DNA of 47,319 nucleotides, taken from NCBI GenBank assembly GCA_934692665.1, contig CAKUUG010000011.1, forward strand, positions 1 to 47,319, written 5' to 3'. This DNA is from an uncultured Candidatus Melainabacteria bacterium (GTDB taxonomy: Bacteria; Cyanobacteriota; Vampirovibrionia; Gastranaerophilales; Gastranaerophilaceae). Shown here in pieces: positions 9,141 to 17,589 of the stretch. Position numbers and translations under genes: made by a program. Each line of letters begins with the position of its first letter. The first letter of the stretch is position 1. The notes under the pieces are model-generated. The model had not been told where the DNA came from and did not search any database. It was given only the letters and a program-made list of their open reading frames with translations.

Positions 9141-9689
9141 TTATTTTATTATTTCTTTTTTAATTTCATCCAACTTGTGCAAAAGCGAAGTATCGATTAC
9201 ATCATCTCCAATTTTGTAAATTAAACCTGCAATAATTGTTTCGTCTTTTTTGTATATGACATTAACAGTTTTGTTGAGTTTTTCTTTTAGTTTTTGTTGT
9301 ATTAGATTTTTCTTTTCTTCTTCTAATTCAACTGCACAAACAACATCCACATTAATTGTATTATTCGCTTCATCTAACAATTCAGCAAAAATTTCTACTA
9401 TAGAATAAATCAAATTAAAACGATTTTTGTTTATTAATAGTTTTAGAGAATTTCTGACTGTTTCGTTTACGTCTTTTGTAAAAACTGCATCAATAATTTC
9501 TTCTTTATTTTTCGCAGAAATTATAGGGTTTGTCATCACATTAAACAAATCATCAGAATTTTTTAAGATTGTTCGTGTATTTTGAAGACTTTTAGAGATT
9601 TCTTCTTTAGAATATCCGTCTTCTGTTGACAAATCCAGCAATGATTTTGCGTATCTTTTTGCAATTATTGAATTTTTTTCTATGTTCAT
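9141..9689 (-). CDS. atpH: ATP synthase F1 delta subunit
   Basis: The 182-residue protein has the N-terminal six-helix region of the OSCP/delta family (IAKRYAKSLLDLS) and the C-terminal motif IIAGLIYKIGDDVIDTSLLHKLDEI. It joins the top of F1 to the b/b' stalk. Its ATG overlaps the stop codon of atpF by one base (TAATG), which points to translational coupling. Confidence 0.95.
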   Translation of the reverse strand: MNIEKNSIIAKRYAKSLLDLSTEDGYSKEEISKSLQNTRTILKNSDDLFNVMTNPIISAKNKEEIIDAVFTKDVNETVRNSLKLLINKNRFNLIYSIVEIFAELLDEANNTINVDVVCAVELEEEKKNLIQQKLKEKLNKTVNVIYKKDETIIAGLIYKIGDDVIDTSLLHKLDEIKKEIIK

Positions 9690-10186
9690 TATTTTAGCCC
9701 TGTTTCAAGTTCTTCAATACTTTCATCAATAAATTTTTGATGGTACTGAGGTTTGTTTTGTAAAATTTGTTTTATATGCTCTTTTGCCAATTCATAAGCA
9801 GCAAGAGCGGTTTGTTTCGATAAAGAAGAAACAGTCTGTTTGTTGTCTGAGTTTATTATTTTTTGTGCGTTGTCTTGAATATTGTTCAATTGAATATTTG
9901 TTTCGTTTTCTATTTTGTTTTTCAAAAGTTCAATATTTTTTTCGCCATTTTGCTCTATTTCAAGAATTTCATTTTTGACATTTTTGACTTTTTCATTTGC
10001 TTCTAACAACTCTTTTATCGAGCTTTCTTTTGTTTGTATTGATTTTTCAATCGTTTCTTTAACTTTTTCTTGTGCAGAAGCGATTTTTTCTTCGATTTTC
10101 ATCTTTTTTGCTGCATAAATCAATATCAGCAACAAAAGAACGAAGTTGAAAGTATTTGATTTTACAATTAAAGTCCAAATTTCCAT
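9689..10186 (-). CDS. atpF: ATP synthase F0 b subunit
   Basis: The 165-residue protein has one N-terminal membrane helix (about residues 10-26) followed by a long charged coiled coil, the peripheral stalk. It overlaps atpH by one base and is 4 bp from the b' gene. Two different b genes in tandem make a b/b' heterodimer, the arrangement of cyanobacteria and other phototroph lineages rather than the b2 homodimer of most heterotrophs. Confidence 0.93.
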   Translation of the reverse strand: MEIWTLIVKSNTFNFVLLLLILIYAAKKMKIEEKIASAQEKVKETIEKSIQTKESSIKELLEANEKVKNVKNEILEIEQNGEKNIELLKNKIENETNIQLNNIQDNAQKIINSDNKQTVSSLSKQTALAAYELAKEHIKQILQNKPQYHQKFIDESIEELETGLK

Positions 10187-10190
10187 TTTA

Positions 10191-10658
10191 CTATCCTTGA
10201 ATTAGCTTTTCGACAAGTTGATTGTCAAAATTTTCGATTTTTTCGTGATTTTTTAGTATTTTGTCAGATATTGTTTGAGCAAGACCGACAACCTCGTTTT
10301 TTAGAGGATTGATTGATTTTTGTTTTTCTTCATTCAAAACATTTTGGTTATCTTTTATTACGGTATTTGCTTCTTTTTTTGCTTGTGAGATTTTTTGAGT
10401 TCTTATTGAATTAGCATCTTCAATTGCTTTTGAGATTTTTTGTTTTGAAGATGCTTTTGCTTCAATAAGTTTTTCTTCTCTTTCTGACAAAATAACTTTG
10501 CTTTTGCTTTGATTTGTTTTAGCTGTTTCATAATTTTCATCAATGAGTTTTAGACGTTTAGAAACGATTTCAGACATAGGTTTGTACAAAATACTGTTCA
10601 TCACAAACGCAAAAACAATAAAACTAATAACTGTAACTATGAAAGTAGCATTAAACAT
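10191..10658 (-). CDS. atpF2: ATP synthase F0 b' subunit
   Basis: The 155-residue protein has an N-terminal membrane helix (about 4-21), then NSILYKPMSEIVSKR and a long charged coiled coil with alternating Lys/Glu/Ala. This matches b', the second stalk subunit. It lies between atpE (15 bp) and atpF (4 bp). The order of b' before b is the cyanobacterial one. Confidence 0.92.
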   Translation of the reverse strand: MFNATFIVTVISFIVFAFVMNSILYKPMSEIVSKRLKLIDENYETAKTNQSKSKVILSEREEKLIEAKASSKQKISKAIEDANSIRTQKISQAKKEANTVIKDNQNVLNEEKQKSINPLKNEVVGLAQTISDKILKNHEKIENFDNQLVEKLIQG

Positions 10659-10673
10659 CGTGTTTTACCTTTC

Positions 10674-10916
10674 TTAAATAACACCAAGAAGCATCAAAGC
10701 AACAACCAAACCATAAATTGCACAGGCTTCTGACATTGCAGCACCAACCATGAAAAATACTAAACCTTTACCAAAAATTTCCGGTTGTCTTGCGATTGAT
10801 TCCAAAAAACCTTTTGTTGCAACGCCTACACCTAGACCTGCACCGATTGCACCAAAACCGATTGCAATACCTGCACCTAATTTTGCAAAATCTGAAATTA
10901 CGCTAGCGTCTGCCAT
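10674..10916 (-). CDS. atpE: ATP synthase F0 c subunit (rotor ring)
   Basis: The 80-residue protein is two membrane helices joined by the polar loop ARQPEIFGK (about 42-50). The ion-carrying carboxylate is E63 in GAAMSEACAIYGLV. Sodium-type rings keep a Gln in helix 1 and a Ser/Thr after the Glu. Here the helix 1 position appears to be Val (GAGLGVGVA) and the residue after the Glu is Ala, so a proton-coupled ring is more likely. A strong ribosome site (AAAAAGGAGAAAAAA) fits the high copy number needed. Confidence 0.97.
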   Translation of the reverse strand: MADASVISDFAKLGAGIAIGFGAIGAGLGVGVATKGFLESIARQPEIFGKGLVFFMVGAAMSEACAIYGLVVALMLLGVI

Positions 10917-10936
10917 TTTTTTCTCCTTTTTATTTT

Positions 10937-11617
10937 CTATTCATGTTGCTCTTCTATTGCGGAAGATATGTAAACTGTCGTAAGCAAAGAGAATACAAGT
11001 GCCTGTACCACTGCAACCAATAATTCAAATAACATAAAGGGCAGAGGCAAAACATACGCACATATTCCCATTATAGCCGCTATCAAACATTCTCCGGCTA
11101 ATATATTTCCAAATAAACGTAGTGCCAATGTGAGAGGTCTTGTTACCATATCCAAAAGCTCTAACGCCATCAAAAGAAACGAAATCGGTTTCAAATCGTG
11201 TAAGAAAAATTTGAATTTTCTTTTGTATATTCCAACCGAAATATAATACACCAAAACAATAATCGCAAGTGCGGCTGTAACGTTGATGTCATTGGTTGGA
11301 GAAGCAAATTCACCATTTTTTAGGTGAATAATTTTTAATGGAATTTGTCCCATCAAATTTGCCGTAATAATAAACAAAAACAAAGAGGCAATTAAAGGAA
11401 CGTGTTTTCTACCTGTTTTTGGCATCAAACTATCAGTCAGATTCCAAAACATTCCTAATATACTCTCAAAAAACAACTGTATTTTTGTCGGAAAAATTGA
11501 TAATTTTCTTGTTGTTATAAAAGCAACAACAATCAAAAATCCCATTGCAAGCCACATTGTGACTAATGTGTCCATATTAAATTCATACTTTCCAAAAGTA
11601 AATATCCAATGTTCCAT
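10937..11617 (-). CDS. atpB: ATP synthase F0 a subunit
   Basis: The 226-residue membrane protein has about five to six hydrophobic segments and the signature TRPLTLALRLFGNILAGE (about 156-173), whose Arg forms the proton half-channels with the c ring. It is the first gene of the operon. An atpI gene, usual at this place in cyanobacteria, is not seen. The 258 bp upstream are AT-rich and presumably hold the operon promoter, but I could not assign it confidently. Confidence 0.96.
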   Translation of the reverse strand: MEHWIFTFGKYEFNMDTLVTMWLAMGFLIVVAFITTRKLSIFPTKIQLFFESILGMFWNLTDSLMPKTGRKHVPLIASLFLFIITANLMGQIPLKIIHLKNGEFASPTNDINVTAALAIIVLVYYISVGIYKRKFKFFLHDLKPISFLLMALELLDMVTRPLTLALRLFGNILAGECLIAAIMGICAYVLPLPFMLFELLVAVVQALVFSLLTTVYISSAIEEQHE

Positions 11618-11875
11618 TATGATTACCTATATTCTTTGCAGTTTTATTTTAACCTTTTAAAATTTTAAATACTTAGTCTATTTAGATGAAATTTATTTTT
11701 TCAAAAACTACTATAATATACTCCAAAAGTAAACAAATATGTAAATTTTTCTTTTCAAAATACAAAAAATATATTACAATTTAAAAGTAAACTTTTGTAA
11801 ATATAAAAATAAAAAATATCACTTTTTATTTTTAGCAGCCTTTTAAAAAACATAAAACAAACTATTGAGGTCAAT

Positions 11876-12190
11876 ATGAATTTGAAAAAATTTAAAATAG
11901 TAAGAACATTAAAAGATTTTAATTTTGCAAAATTAAAATGGGCAATGTACAATCAACTAAAAGAATACAAAATTGCTTCTCGTTATATTGACTATTTGAT
12001 TCCTGAAAGAAAAAATATCAATGCCGACAACGAAAAACTGGAAAAAATGGTAAGAGATACTTTATTAAAAGAATTTTCGCCAAAAATTAAAGATATGAAG
12101 TCTTTTGATTTGTTGGTAGATGCAACAGTCCACAACCTAAAACTGAAACAAATGAAAGCAATGGGCGATTGGGAAGATATTGAAATTTAG
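11876..12190 (+). CDS. Small basic helical protein of unknown function
   Basis: The 104-residue protein is rich in Lys and is predicted to be mostly helical, with no signal peptide or membrane segment. The N-terminus reads MNLKKFKIVRTLKDFN. A TTGAGG ribosome site lies 5-6 nt before the ATG and a strong terminator lies 24 bp after the stop, so it looks like a genuine single-gene unit divergent from the atp operon. I do not recognise a family. Confidence 0.65.
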   Translation: MNLKKFKIVRTLKDFNFAKLKWAMYNQLKEYKIASRYIDYLIPERKNINADNEKLEKMVRDTLLKEFSPKIKDMKSFDLLVDATVHNLKLKQMKAMGDWEDIEI

Positions 12191-12213
12191 TTTATTAATA
12201 TATATAACAAACG

Positions 12214-12243
12214 AAAAGCTGATATAACTTATCAGCTTTTTTT
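12214..12243. terminator. Bidirectional intrinsic terminator
   Basis: A perfect 11-bp stem AAAAGCTGATA/TATCAGCTTTT has a 5-nt loop followed by more T residues. It lies between two converging genes. Confidence 0.85.
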
Positions 12244-12244
12244 A

Positions 12245-12760
12245 CTAAACATTTAAATCTAAAACGCTAACCCCGAGATTATCATCCTCATAGGGCCATT
12301 TGTAGACTGATATAGTAGCGATATTTTGTTTGTCTTTAGAATTGATAGACAATTCTATGTATTTTTTTCCATAATTCAAACCATCTTCAATCAAATTCAA
12401 CAAAGAACTGTTTTTTCTTTCTTTTATTTCTTTTTTTGATTGAGGAGTTTTTGCATTTTTTAGGGTTTTTATCGCATCTTTATCTATGTTTCTTACTTTT
12501 TGGACGTCACTTCCTGTAAACAAAAACAGATTTTCATCAACCATTCTATAGATTACACCTTCTTTATCAGAATAATCATCAATTTGTCTTCTTAAAAAAT
12601 CTCTTACTTTTTCTGATTTTTCTTCGTCCAAAAAAGTAGAGTCCTCTCCTGCCATAACGTCAAAAACATCTCTTACAGCAGGATTTACTCTATTGAATAT
12701 ATTATCAGCCAAAGGCAAATTCGTGTTTACTTTGATGGCTCGACCAAAACTAATTTGCAT
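12245..12760 (-). CDS. Hypothetical protein with short MQISFG leader-like N-terminus
   Basis: The 171-residue soluble protein begins MQISFGRAIKVNTN. The rest is charged and likely alpha/beta, with no recognised domain. The N-terminus loosely recalls the MxIxP[IV] starts of three proteins encoded at 27-36 kb, though it has no proline. An AAAGGT ribosome site supports the start. It shares the terminator with the preceding plus-strand gene and has 45 bp to ctpA upstream. Confidence 0.65.
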   Translation of the reverse strand: MQISFGRAIKVNTNLPLADNIFNRVNPAVRDVFDVMAGEDSTFLDEEKSEKVRDFLRRQIDDYSDKEGVIYRMVDENLFLFTGSDVQKVRNIDKDAIKTLKNAKTPQSKKEIKERKNSSLLNLIEDGLNYGKKYIELSINSKDKQNIATISVYKWPYEDDNLGVSVLDLNV

Positions 12761-12805
12761 AAAATATACCTTTTATTACAAATATATAAAACACGTGAAG
12801 AAAAA

Positions 12806-14026
12806 TTATTTCACTGTATTTTTGTGAACTATTTGTTGTAAAACTTCACATGCTTTTTTTAGTTGTGGGTCACGTTGAGCTTTTATGTCTTCTTCTGTAA
12901 TATCAACTGCAAAATCTGGAGTTATACCTTTTTTGTGTATATCTGTGCCATTTGGTGTTAGGTATTTTTGAATAGTGATATGAAGAGCAGAACCATCAGG
13001 CATTCTGTTTATTTCTTGTACCAAACCTTTTCCAAAAGATTTTTTACCCACAATAAAACCTCTGCCGTTGTCTTTTATTGCACCTGACAAAATTTCAGAA
13101 GCTGAAGCCGAACCGGAATTTATCAGAACAACAACAGGTTGATTTGTTGAAACGTTAGATGTTGAATATTGTGTTTCTTTGTAACCGTCTTTATCTACTG
13201 TAGACACTATTGTTTTGTTGTTTAACAACATATCTGCAATATAAATTGCATTAGTCAAAAGCCCTCCCGGATTTGACCTCAAGTCGATAATCAAACCGTC
13301 TTTATCTTTCATTTGTTCAAGAGCTTTTTGAAATTCTACAGAAGCATTTCTTGAAATAAAAGAACTCAATCTAATATATCCCAAATTGTCATCGACTTTT
13401 CCTATTTTGGGAGGTTTGACCGAAACGGATTTTAGCTCTATATTTGCTCTTTTTACTGTATAGAGTTTGTTTGCTTCACCTTTTCTTTTGATTAACAAAT
13501 TAACTTCTGTTCCTTCAGGGCCTCTTATTTTGTCAGCTGCAGCTTCTACCGTAATACCTTTTGTTGATTTTCCGTCAATTTCCAGTATTTCATCTTCGCT
13601 TTTCAACCCTGCACGTTCTCCGGGGGTGTCTTCCAGAGGTGCAATAATAAGAAGTTTCCCATCTCTAACACCGATTTGTACCCCGATACCTTTAAGAGAA
13701 CCTTGGATACTTTCTGATTCATCTTTGTATTCTTTTGGGGTCAAAAATCTTGTATAAACATCGCCCAGGCTGTCTACCATTGTGCCTATTGCAACGTATG
13801 TATCTTCTTCATCTTTTATTACATTGTCATATTTATGACGCCAACGTTCCCAGTTTTGTTGGTTTTGGGTATCATCAACATATTTTGTTGCAATCAATCT
13901 CCAAGCTTTATCATACAAACCTTGCGGATTGATAGCTAATGCCGGATTTTGCACATTTGTTACATAAAAAAGCAACAAAAGGACAAAAAGTATAGAAGTT
14001 TTTTTCATAATTTGACTAAAATTCAT
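12806..14026 (-). CDS. ctpA: S41 C-terminal processing protease (CtpA/Prc type)
   Basis: The 406-residue protein has an N-terminal signal/anchor segment (KKTSILFVLLLLFYVTNV), a PDZ domain (about 100-180, with LKGIGVQIGVRDGKLLI) and the S41 catalytic core. The serine is in LINSGSASASEIL and the general-base lysine in KKSFGKGLVQ. The family cleaves C-terminal tails of periplasmic proteins. I place the start at 14026 because GGGA lies upstream and because the longer frame (to 14062) overlaps a TGTTATAAT promoter box. Confidence 0.93.
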   Translation of the reverse strand: MNFSQIMKKTSILFVLLLLFYVTNVQNPALAINPQGLYDKAWRLIATKYVDDTQNQQNWERWRHKYDNVIKDEEDTYVAIGTMVDSLGDVYTRFLTPKEYKDESESIQGSLKGIGVQIGVRDGKLLIIAPLEDTPGERAGLKSEDEILEIDGKSTKGITVEAAADKIRGPEGTEVNLLIKRKGEANKLYTVKRANIELKSVSVKPPKIGKVDDNLGYIRLSSFISRNASVEFQKALEQMKDKDGLIIDLRSNPGGLLTNAIYIADMLLNNKTIVSTVDKDGYKETQYSTSNVSTNQPVVVLINSGSASASEILSGAIKDNGRGFIVGKKSFGKGLVQEINRMPDGSALHITIQKYLTPNGTDIHKKGITPDFAVDITEEDIKAQRDPQLKKACEVLQQIVHKNTVK

Positions 14027-14060
14027 TATAATTTCCCATGTTTTTAAAAAATACTTTTCC

Positions 14061-14069
14061 ATTATAACA
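14061..14069 (-). promoter_or_regulatory. Extended -10 promoter of ctpA (TGTTATAAT)
   Basis: TGTTATAAT on the minus strand lies 34 nt before the chosen start codon at 14026, leaving a short leader with a ribosome site. Confidence 0.55.
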
Positions 14070-14142
14070 AAATATTTTTTCGTTACTACATATAAAATAA
14101 CTATATTATAGAATAGTTATAGCAAAAAGTTTTTTTAAAAAA

Positions 14143-14643
14143 TTATCTATAATTATTAAATTGCAAAGGTGCATCAATACTGTCTTCTTTGCTTCTTAAA
14201 ACTTTTATTACTTCTTGCAAATCATCTCTGGATTTTCCTGTTACACGAACGGAATCACCTTGTATTGAGGCTTGGACTTTTAGTTTTGTATCTTTTATTA
14301 TAGAAACTATTTTTTTCGCCAATTCTGTTGTGAGTCCTTTTTTTAGTTTTATTTCTTGTTTAACATTTCCACCTAGAGCGTTTTCTATTTTTTGAGGGTC
14401 AAGAATTTTTAGACTCAAATTTCTTTTGACCAATTTTGATTGAAGAATATCGAATATGTTTTTCAATTTCATTTCATCATTTGTTGTAATATTAATTGCT
14501 TTGTCTTCCAGTAGTTCTATATCAGAATTTGAATCTTTAAGGTCGAATCTGGTATTCAATTCACGTTTTACTTGGTCAATTGCATTAAGAAGTTCTTGTT
14601 TATCAAATTCAGAAACAATATCAAAGCTAGCATCTTTTGCCAT
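14143..14643 (-). CDS. yajQ: YajQ family nucleotide-binding protein (UPF0234)
   Basis: The 166-residue protein has the YajQ N-terminus DASFDIVSEFDKQELLNA and two ferredoxin-like halves, ending with VRVTGKSRDDLQEVIKVLR and DAPLQFNNYR, the conserved family end. YajQ proteins bind nucleotides and, in Xanthomonas, cyclic di-GMP. Here that is only a family-based suggestion, although a degenerate HD-GYP protein is encoded 7 kb away. AAGGAG lies 8 nt before the ATG. Confidence 0.93.
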   Translation of the reverse strand: MAKDASFDIVSEFDKQELLNAIDQVKRELNTRFDLKDSNSDIELLEDKAINITTNDEMKLKNIFDILQSKLVKRNLSLKILDPQKIENALGGNVKQEIKLKKGLTTELAKKIVSIIKDTKLKVQASIQGDSVRVTGKSRDDLQEVIKVLRSKEDSIDAPLQFNNYR

Positions 14644-14813
14644 AATTTTCTCCTTTTTTTTAAAATAATTTTATATTACATAGTGATTTAGTGCAACTTT
14701 TCATATTTTATCCATCTAGAGATTTAGATAGAATATAATCTTTTGATTAATGCCTAAAGAACAAAAACAAACTATTATTTAACCATAGACAAAATCTTAT
14801 GGGAGAGTATTAG

Positions 14814-16028
14814 ATGAGAAATTATTTCTCAAAGTTTAAATTGTTATTTGTTTCAATTTTGTTTATGTTTTCAATTTTGCCATCTTTTGCACAAGAAAAC
14901 ATCATTTCATCAGTTACAATTTCAAAAGCAAAAAACAGCGTAAGCACTTACGAACTAAATATTGATTCTTCTGATACTTCTGACTACAAAATGAGCATAG
15001 AAGATGATACTTCAGTTTATTTCGATATAAAAAATGCAATTTTAGCAGATGATTCTGCAACATATTATGACGATGTTGCAAATATCAACAGTATTGTTGT
15101 TAAACAAATCGGACACAACAAAGTAAGAATATACCTGCAAGGTAAAAACGTAAAAAACACCAGAATAATATTCGTAAATTCTTTTATTGAAAATACAAAA
15201 GACACAAAAAAATCAATCACTCTAAATCGTCCCATAAACGAGTACAAATCAATAAACAGTACTGATTTGGAAGATATGAACAATATACAAAATTGGGATG
15301 ACAATTCATTCAATTTTGGACAATTTATGACATCTCTAAAAGACGGAGTGGGTGGAATTATTTTGGTATTTTTGATGATTTTTGGAATAATTGTTTATTC
15401 TATAAAAATGCTATCAAGAAAACTTTCTCAAGAAACTGAGCCTTTGATTGGTTTGAAACAACAAAAAGAAGAAGAAATTTTAAACAAAAAACAAATGTAT
15501 CAAAATTCTTCTCAAGCAAATACAGATATGCAAAGTATCACAAAAAGAGCTCAAGCCCTTCAAAACGCACAAAACGAATTGTTTAAAGCTCACCAAAAAT
15601 ACCAAGAATATCTTAAAACAAAATACAAAGATACTCCAAAAAAACAATACGTATCAGACTCAATTACAAAAGGTATAGCTCTTAGCCAATATCAAAAAAG
15701 TAATGAAAATCCATACAAAGACCAACAAGTAATAAAAATGAGTCAAACAAGGGATTATCCTCTTCCACAAGGAAATTTCCAAATCCCTCCAAAAGGCGAA
15801 TTCAAAAATAATCTGCAAACCGTAAAAAGACAAACCAATGCGATTCAAAAAAACACTGCTCCATATATCAAAAAACCATCTAAAAAAAACAATGAACAAC
15901 CAAAAATGTACACAAAACCCAACAATATGAAGTTTTTGGAATCAGTCACAAAAATATACGAGCAGTCAGGAAGAATTGATTTGGCAGATGAATTAAAAAA
16001 TACAATGACAAAATCAAAAAGACTTTAA
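14814..16028 (+). CDS. Exported membrane protein with AMIN-like domain
   Basis: The 404-residue protein has a signal peptide (LLFVSILFMFSILPSFAQ), a beta-rich exported domain (about 28-135) with the pattern DTSVYFDIKNAIL...INSIVVKQI...KVRIYLQG, and a membrane helix at about 178-198 (GGIILVFLMIFGIIVYS). A long charged, coiled-coil-like and Gln/Lys-rich tail follows. The exported domain resembles AMIN, which binds peptidoglycan or secretin-type envelope machines; this match is by eye only. A GGGAG ribosome site precedes the ATG and a terminator follows the stop. No secretin or pilus gene adjoins it. Confidence 0.7.
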   Translation: MRNYFSKFKLLFVSILFMFSILPSFAQENIISSVTISKAKNSVSTYELNIDSSDTSDYKMSIEDDTSVYFDIKNAILADDSATYYDDVANINSIVVKQIGHNKVRIYLQGKNVKNTRIIFVNSFIENTKDTKKSITLNRPINEYKSINSTDLEDMNNIQNWDDNSFNFGQFMTSLKDGVGGIILVFLMIFGIIVYSIKMLSRKLSQETEPLIGLKQQKEEEILNKKQMYQNSSQANTDMQSITKRAQALQNAQNELFKAHQKYQEYLKTKYKDTPKKQYVSDSITKGIALSQYQKSNENPYKDQQVIKMSQTRDYPLPQGNFQIPPKGEFKNNLQTVKRQTNAIQKNTAPYIKKPSKKNNEQPKMYTKPNNMKFLESVTKIYEQSGRIDLADELKNTMTKSKRL

Positions 16029-16049
16029 TATAATACTCAACCAATAAAT

Positions 16050-16079
16050 GCCCCTTTTCTTGAAAAGAGGCTTTTTTTT
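16050..16079 (+). terminator. Intrinsic terminator after the AMIN-like gene
   Basis: A 10-bp stem with one mismatch (16050-16059 with 16062-16071) is followed by eight T residues. Confidence 0.8.
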
Positions 16080-16080
16080 A

Positions 16081-16956
16081 TTATCTTATGGAATTTGTGA
16101 TTCTTCTTTTTAATTTTTGCCAAAAGTCAATTTTTTCATCTGTTTTTTGTATTGTGACATAATCATAATCTTCCGGCTGGATTGTTCTTTTGTAGTCTAT
16201 ATCTTTGTTTCCAAAAAGCATACAGTATATTGGAATATAGCCTTTTGGAATTTTTAAATATTCGCAAAATTCAGGAAATATTTTTAATATTGCTTGGAAA
16301 AATCCACACCACAAAGTCCCCAGCCCTAGGCTATTTGCATACAATTCAAAATACGTAAGTGCAATAATTCCATCTTGCATAGGACATGGTGCAGTGATTG
16401 GAGCACTCACAACGACTGCGTGAGGACAGTTTCTAAATATTACGTCTTCTCCATTTAAAAATGCGTCTTTATATTTTGAAAATTTATTCATTCGATTGAG
16501 AAGAAATTTCACAGGTTTTTTGTTGAAAAAATGAAGAATTTTAGAATTTACTTTGTTTCTAAAATCGTCCATAACTTCTATATCTTCTATAAAAGAAAAT
16601 TGAAGTTTGTGATTGTTGCAGCCTGTTGGAGTGAATTTTAGCATGGATTTTAGCTTTTCGATTGTTTCTTTTGAGACGTTATTTTTTTGAAATTTTCTTA
16701 TACTTCTTCTTGATTTGATTAAATTTAAAAGTTCTTCATCATTGAAAAATTCAACAGCTGAAGAATCGTTTGGGTTTTTGTTGTTAAATGTAATTGCACC
16801 AACCGGACAAACAGCAAAACAGTGCTGACATTTTATACATTTTTCTGTATGTTTCATCATGGGTTGATTGTGATTATCAAGTTCTATTGCACCTGTTGTA
16901 CAATCCAGCACACATTTTTTACATTTTATACATTTATTTGTGTCTAATTTAAACAT
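16081..16956 (-). CDS. Ferredoxin-nitroreductase fusion protein
   Basis: The 291-residue protein opens with two 4Fe-4S motifs (CIKCKKCVLDC and CIKCQHCFAVCP, residues about 9-52), followed by a nitroreductase-fold flavin domain beginning at SRRSIRKFQ. Such fusions feed electrons from the clusters to FMN and occur in anaerobes. The substrate is unknown. The first cluster has the short spacing C-x2-C-x2-C-x3-C typical of bacterial ferredoxins. It is followed downstream by the EF-hand gene. Confidence 0.88.
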   Translation of the reverse strand: MFKLDTNKCIKCKKCVLDCTTGAIELDNHNQPMMKHTEKCIKCQHCFAVCPVGAITFNNKNPNDSSAVEFFNDEELLNLIKSRRSIRKFQKNNVSKETIEKLKSMLKFTPTGCNNHKLQFSFIEDIEVMDDFRNKVNSKILHFFNKKPVKFLLNRMNKFSKYKDAFLNGEDVIFRNCPHAVVVSAPITAPCPMQDGIIALTYFELYANSLGLGTLWCGFFQAILKIFPEFCEYLKIPKGYIPIYCMLFGNKDIDYKRTIQPEDYDYVTIQKTDEKIDFWQKLKRRITNSIR

Positions 16957-17011
16957 AAATATCCCCTTTTCTTTTTTATTATTACAAATAAAAAAGAAAA
17001 TAAAAGGATTT

Positions 17012-17524
17012 TCAAGCTTCTAGGCGGACTAATATTTCTTCCGTGTCTTCTTTTTCTTCTTTTTCTTTATTTAAGTAGGTTTTTTCTATTTTGTTTTCCG
17101 ATTGTTTTTTATTTTGATTTTTCTTTTGGCAATATCTGATATATTCTTCATAAGTCACAACTTCGTCTTTATTTATATCCATTATTTCATTATATTTGTC
17201 ATCACCTTTTTTAGCGTATATCACTTTATTTTCTTGTGGTTTTTCTTCTTTTTGTTTTGTTTCCATTTGTTCATTTATTTTTTTGGTTTGTTTGGCAGAA
17301 TTAATCACAGAAAGAAGTTTCAATTTCCCTTCTTCTGTTATTCCATTTTTGGAACAATAGTTATTAAATTCTTCCATCGTGACAACACCGTCATCGTCCT
17401 CATCCATTGCAGAAAAGTAGCCTACTTCACCTTTTTTTACCAGTTCAATTTGGCCTAATTTGTTTGATGAATTTTTGCAATAAGAAGAAGATATTTCACT
17501 TCCGTTTGAAACACCTGAAATCAT
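17012..17524 (-). CDS. Protein with two EF-hand calcium-binding loops
   Basis: The 170-residue protein has two 12-residue loops that fit the EF-hand rule. Loop 1 is DEDDDGVVTMEE (41-52). Loop 2 is DINKDEVVTYEE (116-127), with Glu in place of the usual Gly at position 6. Both end in the Glu that gives bidentate binding, and each is followed by a Phe/Tyr-containing helix. A Lys/Glu-rich linker joins them. There is no signal peptide; the N-terminus MISGVSNGSEISSSY is Ser-rich. A calcium-sensing or buffering role is inferred. It lies between tsaD (65 bp) and the nitroreductase fusion gene. Confidence 0.8.
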   Translation of the reverse strand: MISGVSNGSEISSSYCKNSSNKLGQIELVKKGEVGYFSAMDEDDDGVVTMEEFNNYCSKNGITEEGKLKLLSVINSAKQTKKINEQMETKQKEEKPQENKVIYAKKGDDKYNEIMDINKDEVVTYEEYIRYCQKKNQNKKQSENKIEKTYLNKEKEEKEDTEEILVRLEA

Positions 17525-17589
17525 AAAATAATCCTTTATTAAAACAACTTTTTAATAATATTCCACGTCAGGCGTTTTTTTATCTTGTT

